Assembly (NCBI GenBank): GCA_030535715.1
Contig: JAUNRL010000077.1
Coordinates: 1 to 5,336, forward strand
DNA: 5,336 nucleotides
Origin: Bacillota bacterium
GTDB taxonomy: Bacteria; Bacillota; Clostridia; Peptostreptococcales; Anaerovoracaceae
Reading direction: 5' to 3'
This document shows, one piece after another, positions 1 through 5,336 of the stretch; position 1 is the stretch's first letter, and the number at the start of each line of letters is the position of its first letter. The notes under the pieces were generated by a model. That model was not told the DNA's origin. It did no database searches and saw only the letters and a program-made list of their open reading frames with translations. Both the position numbers and the translations under genes were made by a program.

Positions 1-140
1 GATTTGCCCGAACCCGTGTGGCCGATGATGCCGACGAACTCCCCGTCGCCCACGCCAAAACTGACGTCGTCCAGCGCCGTCTGTTCGTGGGGCAGCCCCT
101 CGCTGTAGATGTGGGTCAGATGTTTAACACGGATCGGCAT
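1..140 (-). CDS. ecfA2: ECF transporter ATPase EcfA2, N-terminal fragment
   Basis: This is the second ATP-binding subunit of an energy-coupling factor (ECF) transporter; with EcfA1 it hydrolyses ATP to drive vitamin uptake through EcfT and an S component at the cytoplasmic membrane. Only the first 46 codons are in the window. They read [15 protein letters not shown], a first beta-sheet region, then a Walker A motif GHTGSGKS at about residues 40-47, cut at the window edge. The GHTGSGKS form is typical of EcfA2, whereas EcfA1 usually has GxNGSGKS. The start is the ATG at 140-138, supported by an AAGGAG ribosome binding site four bases upstream. The start lies inside the end of ecfA1 (17-base overlap), indicating translational coupling. 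The remaining Q-loop, signature and Walker B motifs should follow outside the window, probably followed by ecfT. The identification is firm despite truncation because of the neighbouring ecfA1. Confidence 0.93.
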   Translation of the reverse strand, partial: MPIRVKHLTHIYSEGLPHEQTALDDVSFGVGDGEFVGIIGHTGSGK

Positions 141-975
141 AGTTCTCCTTCAGCCATCGGGCCAGTTCGTCGGGGTAAAGGCAATCCTCCGGCACGGCAA
201 TTCCGCGCTGCCGGAGCAGATGGGCCAGCTCCACCGAAGGCGGAACGCCCAGGGACACTTCCTTCAGTTCCTCCCGCCGGCGGAAGATTTCCTCCGGCGT
301 TCCCTCCATGTGCAGCCTGCCGTTATTCATCACGATCACCCGGTCCGCCTGGGCGGCCTCCTCCATGAAGTGGGTGATCAGAATCGTTGTCATGTTCCGC
401 CGGTTCAGCCGCCGGATCACATCCATCACCTCCCGCCGTCCCCGGGGATCCAGCATGGCGGTGGGCTCGTCGAAGATGATGCACTCCGGTTCCATAGCCA
501 CGGCGCCGGCAATGGCGATGCGCTGCTTTTGCCCTCCAGAGAGCAGATGAGGTGCTTTCTTCCGGTACTCCTCCATCTCCACCGCGTCCAGCGCAAAGGC
601 AACCCTTTCCCGGATTTCCTCCGCCGGGACGCCCAGATTTTCCGGGCCGAAGGCGATATCATCCTCCACGATGGCCGACACGATCTGATTGTCCGGATTC
701 TGAAACACCATGGCCACCCGGTGGCGGATCTTCCACAGGTTTTCCGGATCCGATGTGTCCAGGCCATCGACAAAAACCCTGCCGGAGGCGGGCTTCAGCA
801 GAGCATTGATGTTCTTGGCCAGAGTCGACTTCCCGGAACCGTTCTGTCCGATGATGGCGGTGAAGCTGCCTTTTTCCACGGAAAAACTGATCCCGTCGAT
901 GACGCGCCTGATGGTCACGCCGTCCGGCTTCAGGTAGTCGAAAGTGAGATTGTCTACGGTAATGTATGCGCTCAT
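124..975 (-). CDS. ecfA1: ECF transporter ATPase EcfA1
   Basis: This 283-residue ATP-binding subunit of an ECF vitamin transporter acts on the cytoplasmic face of the membrane as a heterodimer with EcfA2. All ABC ATPase motifs are present in order: Walker A GQNGSGKS (43-50), Q-loop FQNPDNQ (91-97, glutamine 92), signature LSGGQ (145-149), Walker B CIIFDEP (165-171, catalytic Glu170), D-loop (about 175-176) and H-loop His202. FQNPDNQ in the Q-loop is characteristic of EcfA1, and the length fits the family. An upstream in-frame start at 1023 would add 16 residues but lies inside the S-component gene and gives a non-homologous leader, so the ATG at 975 followed by [13 protein letters not shown] is preferred. 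That start has no strong ribosome binding site and sits 7 bases after the S-gene stop, so translation is probably coupled. The TAA stop lies within the start region of ecfA2. No motif is damaged, so it should be active. Confidence 0.97.
   Translation of the reverse strand: MSAYITVDNLTFDYLKPDGVTIRRVIDGISFSVEKGSFTAIIGQNGSGKSTLAKNINALLKPASGRVFVDGLDTSDPENLWKIRHRVAMVFQNPDNQIVSAIVEDDIAFGPENLGVPAEEIRERVAFALDAVEMEEYRKKAPHLLSGGQKQRIAIAGAVAMEPECIIFDEPTAMLDPRGRREVMDVIRRLNRRNMTTILITHFMEEAAQADRVIVMNNGRLHMEGTPEEIFRRREELKEVSLGVPPSVELAHLLRQRGIAVPEDCLYPDELARWLKENYADPC
145..150 (-). promoter_or_regulatory. Ribosome binding site of ecfA2
   Basis: AAGGAG on the minus strand sits four bases upstream of the ecfA2 ATG at 140, inside the 3' end of ecfA1. 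It fixes the ecfA2 start and supports coupled translation of the two ATPases. Confidence 0.75.
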
Positions 976-982
976 ATTTATG

Positions 983-1567
983 CTACGGCCTGTGCGCGGT
1001 CTGCAGACGGACGGGCGCCGCATAGGCCATCATCGTCCGCAGGGTTGTCTTCGCCAGGGCGATGTTCAGAACGACGGCCAGCACGATCCCGACGGCAAAC
1101 TGAGCGATGTTCCAGGGGATGCCCAGAACCGCTACAATCCAGTTGCCGTACATGATGCCCTCGGCGAAATAGTAGCCGGCGGCCATGAACAGACCGGCCA
1201 GAACCATTCCGACGATCTCGACCGACAGGAATCCCCGGCCGCTGAGTTTGCGCCGGCAGAGAGCCGATTCGAGAATCAGGCCGAAGATGATGGCCATGCC
1301 CGCCTTGATGCCAAGGCTCCAGGGCGCCCAGATGGCGAAGCCTGCCATCAGATCCCCCAGCATGCTGCCCAGCCCTGCAGCCACGGCGCCGTAGCGCCAG
1401 CCCAGGATGATGACCGCCATGAAGACCATGGCGTCGCTCAGATTCACATAGCCCTGCGTGAAGGGGATGGGAATCCGCAGCAGAAGAATAGAGACCATGA
1501 TGATGCACATCATCATTGCCGTCATCACGATGTGATATACGCGGCTGTCTTTATCGGTGACTCCCAT
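983..1567 (-). CDS. ECF transporter substrate-binding S component (ECF-ribofla_trS / COG4720-like)
   Basis: This 194-residue integral membrane protein is the likely substrate-capture subunit of the ECF transporter encoded downstream. About six hydrophobic segments are visible, roughly at residues 11-30, 44-58, 61-80, 86-101, 114-133 and 155-172, as expected for S components. The stretch PIPFTQGYVNLSDAMVFMAV (34-53), followed by GWRYGAVAAGLGSMLGDLMAG (57-77), matches the pattern I associate with Pfam ECF-ribofla_trS/COG4720, which includes predicted pyridoxine (PdxU) and thiamine-precursor (HmpT) transporters. The substrate cannot be read from sequence alone. The start is the ATG at 1567, with AAGGAGG seven bases upstream. 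The gene is first in the operon, with ecfA1 7 bases downstream, so this looks like a dedicated transporter or the head of the shared ECF module. The divergent MocR-type regulator makes vitamin B6 a reasonable guess. Membership of the S-component class is confident; the substrate is inference. Confidence 0.9.
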   Translation of the reverse strand: MGVTDKDSRVYHIVMTAMMMCIIMVSILLLRIPIPFTQGYVNLSDAMVFMAVIILGWRYGAVAAGLGSMLGDLMAGFAIWAPWSLGIKAGMAIIFGLILESALCRRKLSGRGFLSVEIVGMVLAGLFMAAGYYFAEGIMYGNWIVAVLGIPWNIAQFAVGIVLAVVLNIALAKTTLRTMMAYAAPVRLQTAHRP

Positions 1568-1574
1568 CAGTCTC

Positions 1575-1581
1575 CCTCCTT
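1575..1581 (-). promoter_or_regulatory. Ribosome binding site of the S-component gene
   Basis: A near-perfect AAGGAGG on the minus strand lies seven bases upstream of the ATG at 1567. It decides the start and shows that the leader of the operon lies within the divergent intergenic region. Confidence 0.85.
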
Positions 1582-1618
1582 CCCTGCGGTTCGCTGTGCG
1601 GTTTCGCCGACCCGCTTC

Positions 1619-1658
1619 TTCCTGTGCCGCAGCCTTTACAGGCCGCCGGTTTTCCTGT
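1619..1658. repeat. Direct repeat TTCCTGT with an inverted half-site between the copies
   Basis: TTCCTGT occurs at 1619-1625 and again at 1652-1658, 33 bases start to start (about three helical turns), and its inverse core ACAGG lies between them at 1638-1642. MocR/GabR-type regulators are known to bind pairs of direct repeats spaced by several helical turns, so this is a candidate operator in the leader of the ECF operon. The repeats are short and could be chance. Confidence 0.3.
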
Positions 1659-1677
1659 ATCCTTATGATAACGGAAA

Positions 1678-1725
1678 ATTGTACAGTATTAAATAGACAA
1701 ATTGAAATATTTTCAGGAGTACAAT
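1678..1725. repeat. Inverted repeat ATTGTAC / GTACAAT flanking the AT-rich core
   Basis: ATTGTAC at 1678-1684 and its exact reverse complement GTACAAT at 1719-1725 are separated by 34 bases (41 bases centre to centre, about four helical turns). The left arm overlaps a possible -10 box TACAAT of the ECF operon, and the right arm lies just upstream of the regulator's ribosome binding site. A smaller perfect inverted repeat, TGAAA-TAT-TTTCA, lies between them at 1703-1715. A dimeric regulator bound here could repress both directions. Function is inferred from position and symmetry only. Confidence 0.35.
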
Positions 1726-1726
1726 C

Positions 1727-1733
1727 GAGGAGG
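1727..1733 (+). promoter_or_regulatory. Ribosome binding site of the MocR-type regulator
   Basis: GAGGAGG lies seven bases upstream of the ATG at 1741. It favours that start over an in-frame TTG at 1702, which would add 13 residues of non-family sequence running through the operator-like repeats. Confidence 0.85.
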
Positions 1734-1740
1734 GCACCCC

Positions 1741-3291
1741 ATGAAAGCCATACTTCCCGTTCTGGACAAGAGCAGCAATCGGCCCCTGTATCTTCAGCTT
1801 TATGATTACCTGAAGGAGGCCATCCTTTCCGGCAGCATCGCCGAGGGGGAACGGCTCCCTTCCCTGCGCGGCCTGGCGCATACCACGGGCCTGAGCCTGA
1901 CCACCGTGGAAAAAGCCTACAGCCAGCTCCTGGTGGAAGGATATATCCACAGCCGGGCCCAGTCCGGTTTCTACGCAGACCGGGTCAGCGGCTGCAGAGA
2001 ACAACCGGCCGACGGCAAAGGGAGCCCGGCGGCCGGAGACGACGGGCGAATGGCCGGTCCGCGGGTCATTCCGGGATCATCTGTACCCTTCGAAAATACG
2101 CTTTCTGATCAAAAACTGTTCGATTCAAGCGCGGGAAGCGCCGAAACCCATCCGCCCATGCGCTGCGATCCCGACTGTTTTGACTTCAACAAATGGAAAA
2201 AATGCATGAACCGGATCCTCAACGATTACTCCTCCGCCCTCTTCTTCGAGGGCAGTCCCCAGGGAGAGATTTCCCTGCGGGAGGAGATCGCCCGCCACCT
2301 CTATCAGTCCCGGGGGTTCTCCTGTCGGCCGGATCAGATCTTCATCGGCGCCGGCACCCAGCAGATCACCGGTCTTCTGGCCACCATCCTCAGGGATCTG
2401 GACATCGGACATGTGGCGCTGGAAAGTCCCGGCTATACACCGGTGCGCAACACCTTCCGGGACCGGGGCTTCGCCATCACCGACGTAGCGGTGAACGAGG
2501 ACGGCCTGTCGCTGGAAAAGCTGCCCGTCAACATCCGGGCGGCCGCCTACGTCACCCCTTCCAACCACGCCTTCACCGGCTCAGTCATGCCCATCGGGCG
2601 CCGCTACGAACTTCTGGCCTGGGCGGAGGAAAACAACAGCTACATCATCGAAGACGACTACGACAGCGAGCTGCGTTACTTCGGCCGGCCCATCCCGCCC
2701 ATCCGCAGTCTGGAGGGTGATGAGCGGGTTATCTACCTGGGCTCCTTCTCCAGCACCCTTTTCGCCGCGGTGCGCATCAGCTACATGGTTCTGCCGGCGC
2801 CCATCGCCCGCACCTTCGCCCGCCAGCTGGCCGGCTACTCCCCCACCTGCTCCAAGCTGGAGCAGCTGACTCTGGCCATGTTCATGGAGACGGGGCTGTA
2901 CCAGACCCACATCCGCAAGCTGCGGAAGCTCTATGCCCAGAAACTGACCCTGGTGCTGGATATCCTCCGGCGTGAAGCCTCCGACTTCGTCGGCGTGCGC
3001 AGCACCTCCTCGGGCATCGGCCTGCTTCTGCAGATCCGCGCGCCGAAGGAACCGACGCCGGACAAACGGACGGCGGACGGCGCTCAGGGCGAACGGACTC
3101 CGGTCAACGCGCCGATCGAACGGGATGCGGACGGCGCTCCCGCCGGCCTCAGAAAATACATCGCGGATGCTGAGAGCCTCGGCATCCGCGCAGTTCCTTC
3201 CCATGATCTGATTCTGCTGTACTACAATCCCATTCCGCTGTCCGATATCTCCGGTCTCTTCCGCCGCCTGATCCGGCTCTGGCGCAGCTGA
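1741..3291 (+). CDS. MocR/GabR-family transcriptional regulator (GntR winged helix plus aminotransferase-like domain), PLP lysine replaced
   Basis: A 516-residue regulator. Residues about 10-80 form a GntR-type winged helix-turn-helix: RPLYLQLYDYLKEAILSG, GERLPSLRGLA and the recognition-helix region LSLTTVEKAYSQLLVEGYI. A long polar linker (about 83-145) leads to a fold-type I aminotransferase-like domain (about 150-516) with GAGTQQIT (203-210), ESPGYTP (228-234), TPSNHAFTGSVMP (272-284) and EDDYDSELRY (304-313), the last holding the Asp and Tyr that contact the pyridine ring. The motif that is normally G-T-F-S-K-T-L reads GSFSSTL (334-340), so the lysine that forms the Schiff base with PLP is Ser338. 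The usual HQ of TPSHQ is also changed to NH. A ~35-residue hydrophilic insertion (about 433-468) contains a 13-base direct repeat. Such proteins normally sense PLP or an amino compound and regulate neighbouring genes; this one is divergent from an ECF vitamin transporter, its probable target. Its 3' end overlaps the convergent yfhO-like gene by 70 bases. Family assignment is firm; the ligand is unknown. Confidence 0.95.
   Translation: MKAILPVLDKSSNRPLYLQLYDYLKEAILSGSIAEGERLPSLRGLAHTTGLSLTTVEKAYSQLLVEGYIHSRAQSGFYADRVSGCREQPADGKGSPAAGDDGRMAGPRVIPGSSVPFENTLSDQKLFDSSAGSAETHPPMRCDPDCFDFNKWKKCMNRILNDYSSALFFEGSPQGEISLREEIARHLYQSRGFSCRPDQIFIGAGTQQITGLLATILRDLDIGHVALESPGYTPVRNTFRDRGFAITDVAVNEDGLSLEKLPVNIRAAAYVTPSNHAFTGSVMPIGRRYELLAWAEENNSYIIEDDYDSELRYFGRPIPPIRSLEGDERVIYLGSFSSTLFAAVRISYMVLPAPIARTFARQLAGYSPTCSKLEQLTLAMFMETGLYQTHIRKLRKLYAQKLTLVLDILRREASDFVGVRSTSSGIGLLLQIRAPKEPTPDKRTADGAQGERTPVNAPIERDADGAPAGLRKYIADAESLGIRAVPSHDLILLYYNPIPLSDISGLFRRLIRLWRS
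3073..3139 (+). repeat. 13-base in-frame direct repeat within the regulator insertion
   Basis: GCGGACGGCGCTC occurs at 3073-3085 and 3127-3139, exactly 54 bases (18 codons) apart, encoding ADGA both times. It lies in the hydrophilic insertion of the aminotransferase-like domain and may record a local duplication that expanded the loop. Confidence 0.6.
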
Positions 3292-5336
3292 TCCGGCAGG
3301 ATCAGCGCCAGAATCCCGGCGATCATCAGCATCACGCCGGGGATCAGTCCCGCCGGCAGATACCGCAGTTCGATCTCGTGCCTGCCTTCGGTCAGCGGCA
3401 CGGAGATGAAATCTCCACCCACCAGCTCGTCGATCTCCTGCTTCCGGCCGTCTACCCGCAGTGTCCAGCCATCTTCATAGTGGATCGAGGTGGCCAGCAC
3501 GCCATCCTCCGATGCCCGGACCGTTCCCTTCAGCCAGGTATCCCCGAAACCGGTCACCTGCATCGTATCCCGGGAAATCGCCGCATAGGCCCGGTTCCAC
3601 GCCTCTTCATCCAGCCGGCAGATGTGACAGCGTATGCTGCCCTGGCCGTTCTCCTGATAATTGACGTACACGTCCACGGTCTCTCCCTCGGCCAGATCAC
3701 CGATGTAAACCACCGCGCCGCAGTCTTCCCGCAGATCCTGAGCCGATCCGTCGGAGCGTGTCACCTGAATGGTTTCCGCCTGATCCGCTTCGATATAGAT
3801 GTAGTGGCTGCCGGCCTCCGCGATGCCATAGCTCAGGGTCGCCGAACCGGCGGCGCCGTCCCCGCCGTAGGTCTGGAACTCGCCGCTGGCCGTCTGGCTG
3901 ATTTCTACCTGATCCGAGGAGGTCTCGGGGCTGCCGATATCCCGGAACACACCGTCAACCAGATTGCCTGTAGCCGCCCGGACATAGTCATCCTGCACCA
4001 CGAAGGGATTCATGTTCCAGGTCTCCCAGGTCCGGATGCTCTCGGGGAGCATGTAGGCGATGGACAGCGGCTGGGTATTCTCATACAGGGTGCACGCGCC
4101 CTCCTCATCTTTGATCTCAAACCGGGGATCCCCCAGAATCTCTCCGTTGGCAATGATGTATTTCATGTTGAGCATGGCGTTGACCACCGGACTCGTGAAC
4201 ACATAGTTGTAACGGTTCTTTCCCGGCTCTCCCTCCAGGCCGATCTTCTCCATCAGCTCCGTTGCGCCGGCGTTCAGGCAGGAAGCGAACTGAGACATGC
4301 CCCGATAGTGATAGAGGGCCGGGCAGTTCATGATGGACCAGGGCTGCAGTTCTGTCCGGCAGAACTCCTCCCTGGTCTTTTCGGCCAGCGCCGTGATGGC
4401 CGGCGCGTCACTCAGGTAAGGCTCCCGCTCCACGTTTCCGGTCCGTTCGAAGGCAAGGCTCGCCGAGCAGAGCATCTCCGCCGCCACCACCAGAACCAGC
4501 AGCCCCGCGAAGGCTCCCGGCGCAATGAGCTTTTTTCGGTGCAGCATCAGTATGGTGATGTAGAGGGCAAGCAGCCCGATGCCCAGATAGAAAAACTCCT
4601 CCTTATCGTCCAGACTTCCCTCCAGAATGCGGGCGGCAAGCAGGTAGTAGCCGATCCCGGCGGCAAGCACAGCCCAGATTGCCTTTGCGCGAATCTCATG
4701 CAGACGAAGGAACGCCTGCCAGGCCATCCCCACCAGCACGAAGGAAATCACGAAAGAATAGCGGAAGGGCAGCTCGTTGGGGAAGTGCAGCCCGTGCCAG
4801 ACGAAGTCCAGCCTGTTCACGTTGAGACTGAAAAACATGAAGGCCAGGAACAGCCCATTGACGATCTTCTGCCGGACGGGAATGCTGCGGCTTATGAAGT
4901 AAAACACCAGCATGATCACCACGAGCAGCCCGCAGTACAGGTTGGGCAGGCCCTCCCGGCAGCAGAGGTGGGCGTTGGGCAGAAGCTGGTTGACGATCTC
5001 CAGGGGATCATGGTAAAACGACCACTCCGCCGGCATGACATCGGCAAAGTAATAGGCGTTCTTCATGCTGCGCCAGGTGGGCAGAAACATCGGGCAGGCC
5101 AGGGCCACGCCGACCAGGGAGTATGCCGCTGTCCGCGCCGTCGTCTTCGCAAAGGCAATCCATCCGCCCTTCCGGGGCTGTTCAAACCAGATCACCAGGT
5201 ACCAGAGCACGATGAACAGACAGACCATGATGGCGATGTAGTAATTGCAGAACACAATGAGCCCCAGAGCGACCGCGTACATCACCGGCCTGCCGCCCTC
5301 GGTGGCGCTGCTGGTCGGCGGCGGGGCGCTCGCCTT
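3222..5336 (-). CDS. yfhO: YfhO-family multi-spanning membrane protein (predicted GT-C-type envelope glycosyltransferase), 5'-partial
   Basis: The open frame runs off the right edge without a start. Counting from the GTG at 5285, 687 residues are visible. The first ~280 are largely membrane-embedded, with hydrophobic segments near 1-33, 50-70, 117-133, 140-155, 176-195, 202-220, 230-248 and 255-280, and with the family patterns NYYIAIM (14-20), PNLYCGLL (114-121) and VWHGLHFPNELPFRYSF (162-178). A long extracytoplasmic region follows, with MKYIIANGE (374-382) and the terminal module YEDGWTLRVDG ... GRHEIELRYLPAG (603-646). A last membrane helix (647-663) and a basic tail close the protein. 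This arrangement is typical of YfhO. Bacillus subtilis YfhO has been linked to lipoteichoic acid glycosylation, as the enzyme that moves sugar from a lipid carrier to the polymer outside the cell; extending that role here is inference. The usual family has further N-terminal helices that are missing from the window. Upstream of about 5290 the frame stops resembling the family (see the terminal segment). Its 3' end overlaps the regulator gene antisense. Confidence 0.85.
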   Translation of the reverse strand, partial: KASAPPPTSSATEGGRPVMYAVALGLIVFCNYYIAIMVCLFIVLWYLVIWFEQPRKGGWIAFAKTTARTAAYSLVGVALACPMFLPTWRSMKNAYYFADVMPAEWSFYHDPLEIVNQLLPNAHLCCREGLPNLYCGLLVVIMLVFYFISRSIPVRQKIVNGLFLAFMFFSLNVNRLDFVWHGLHFPNELPFRYSFVISFVLVGMAWQAFLRLHEIRAKAIWAVLAAGIGYYLLAARILEGSLDDKEEFFYLGIGLLALYITILMLHRKKLIAPGAFAGLLVLVVAAEMLCSASLAFERTGNVEREPYLSDAPAITALAEKTREEFCRTELQPWSIMNCPALYHYRGMSQFASCLNAGATELMEKIGLEGEPGKNRYNYVFTSPVVNAMLNMKYIIANGEILGDPRFEIKDEEGACTLYENTQPLSIAYMLPESIRTWETWNMNPFVVQDDYVRAATGNLVDGVFRDIGSPETSSDQVEISQTASGEFQTYGGDGAAGSATLSYGIAEAGSHYIYIEADQAETIQVTRSDGSAQDLREDCGAVVYIGDLAEGETVDVYVNYQENGQGSIRCHICRLDEEAWNRAYAAISRDTMQVTGFGDTWLKGTVRASEDGVLATSIHYEDGWTLRVDGRKQEIDELVGGDFISVPLTEGRHEIELRYLPAGLIPGVMLMIAGILALILPDQLRQSRIRRRKRPEISDSGMGL
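3278..3312. terminator. Strong hairpin across the regulator stop codon (possible terminator without U-tract)
   Basis: GCTGATCC (3287-3294) pairs with GGATCAGC (3299-3306) around a four-base GGCA loop. Beyond a three-base bulge (3284-3286), TCTGGC (3278-3283) pairs with GCCAGA (3307-3312), giving 14 base pairs. The TGA stop of the regulator (3289-3291) lies within the stem. Neither strand carries a T-run after the hairpin, so it is not a classical intrinsic terminator. It could still protect the regulator mRNA 3' end or cause pausing where the two transcripts converge. Confidence 0.35.
5289..5336. other. Discordant GC-rich terminal segment, possible chimeric contig end
   Basis: The last 56 bases are about 79% G+C. 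In the yfhO-like frame they read a Pro/Ser/Ala-rich stretch (KASAPPPTSSATEGGRP), where the family has a hydrophobic helix ending in a pattern like LGLERL. Neither of the other two minus-strand frames restores a helix. The plus strand reads a hydrophobic peptide, ITGLPPSVALLVGGGALA from 5281, of the sort found in membrane transporters. This suggests foreign sequence joined around 5280-5300, though the segment is too short for certainty. Confidence 0.4.

Larger units (their letters stand above)
1568..1740. promoter_or_regulatory. Divergent promoter and operator region between the ECF operon and the MocR-type regulator
   Basis: This 173-base stretch separates the divergent starts of the S-component gene and the regulator. 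Its core, about 1656-1727, is clearly AT-rich compared with the surrounding genes, as expected for promoters. For the minus-strand operon, possible -10 boxes are TATCAT (1665-1670, with a weak TTAATA 16 bases upstream) and TACAAT (1678-1683, without a good -35). For the plus-strand regulator, TATGAT (1664-1669) and TATTAA (1687-1692) are possible -10 boxes, but neither has a convincing -35. The repeats listed separately (1619-1658, 1678-1725, 1703-1715) are candidate regulator sites. MocR proteins commonly control a divergent target and their own gene, so shared regulation here is likely. I saw no recognisable riboswitch (thiamine or FMN) in either leader. The region's regulatory role is likely; exact promoter boxes are uncertain. 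Confidence 0.6.

Noticed and set aside
976..1023. An ecfA1 start at 1023
   Set aside because: The extra 16 residues overlap the end of the S gene and do not resemble an EcfA N-terminus; the start at 975 fits the family.
109..1155. A 348-codon plus-strand open frame opposite ecfA1
   Set aside because: It is antisense to a gene with every ABC ATPase motif intact. Its translation is His/Pro/Arg-rich with no family pattern, and high GC content readily produces such shadows.
944..1696. A 250-codon plus-strand open frame opposite the S component
   Set aside because: It lies antisense to a well-defined membrane protein with a strong ribosome binding site. The product is rich in His, Asp and Gln with no recognisable domain, as expected from the complement of hydrophobic codons.
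1702..1740. A TTG start at 1702 for the regulator
   Set aside because: It would add 13 residues running through the operator-like repeats and the ribosome binding site. The ATG at 1741 has GAGGAGG at ideal spacing and begins directly with the winged-helix domain.
1568..1740. A riboswitch controlling the ECF operon
   Set aside because: I looked for thiamine or FMN riboswitch core motifs in the short leader and saw none. The divergent regulator and repeats explain regulation better.
2581..3204. A 207-codon minus-strand open frame inside the regulator
   Set aside because: It is antisense to the conserved aminotransferase-like domain and has no convincing domain of its own.
1..5336. CRISPR arrays, tRNA or rRNA genes, insertion sequences
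   Set aside because: No regularly spaced repeats, no tRNA or rRNA signatures, no transposase genes and no terminal inverted repeats were visible; the window is almost fully occupied by the five protein genes.

Overview
The window looks like chromosomal DNA from a moderately GC-rich Firmicute, most likely a clostridial or lachnospiraceal gut-type bacterium. This rests on the ECF-type vitamin transporter ATPase pair, a MocR-type regulator, a YfhO-family membrane protein and strong AAGGAGG-like ribosome binding sites. No taxonomic marker gene is present, so the assignment is inferred from gene content only.

Layout: three minus-strand genes (1567 down to 1) form a tight ECF transporter operon, read in the order S component, EcfA1 ATPase, EcfA2 ATPase. 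EcfA2 is cut by the window edge in its Walker A motif, and EcfT would be expected just beyond. A 173-base divergent intergenic region (1568-1740) with an AT-rich core separates this operon from a plus-strand MocR/GabR-type regulator (1741-3291). Converging on the regulator is a minus-strand YfhO-family multi-spanning membrane protein (3222 to the right edge). The two genes overlap tail to tail by 70 bases, with a strong hairpin across the regulator's stop codon.

How the genes may work together: MocR proteins join a GntR-type winged-helix DNA-binding domain to an aminotransferase-like domain that normally binds pyridoxal phosphate (PLP). A MocR gene divergent from an ECF S component of the Pfam ECF-ribofla_trS/COG4720 type suggests a regulator controlling uptake of a vitamin, with vitamin B6 or a thiamine precursor the leading candidates. 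The most notable observation is that the regulator has serine (Ser338) where the PLP-anchoring lysine should be, so it probably does not sense PLP by the usual Schiff-base chemistry. The YfhO-family protein is probably unrelated to transport and belongs to cell-envelope glycosylation.

The last ~50 bases at the right end do not fit the YfhO reading frame and are unusually GC-rich. They read as a hydrophobic peptide on the opposite strand, which may mark a chimeric contig end.
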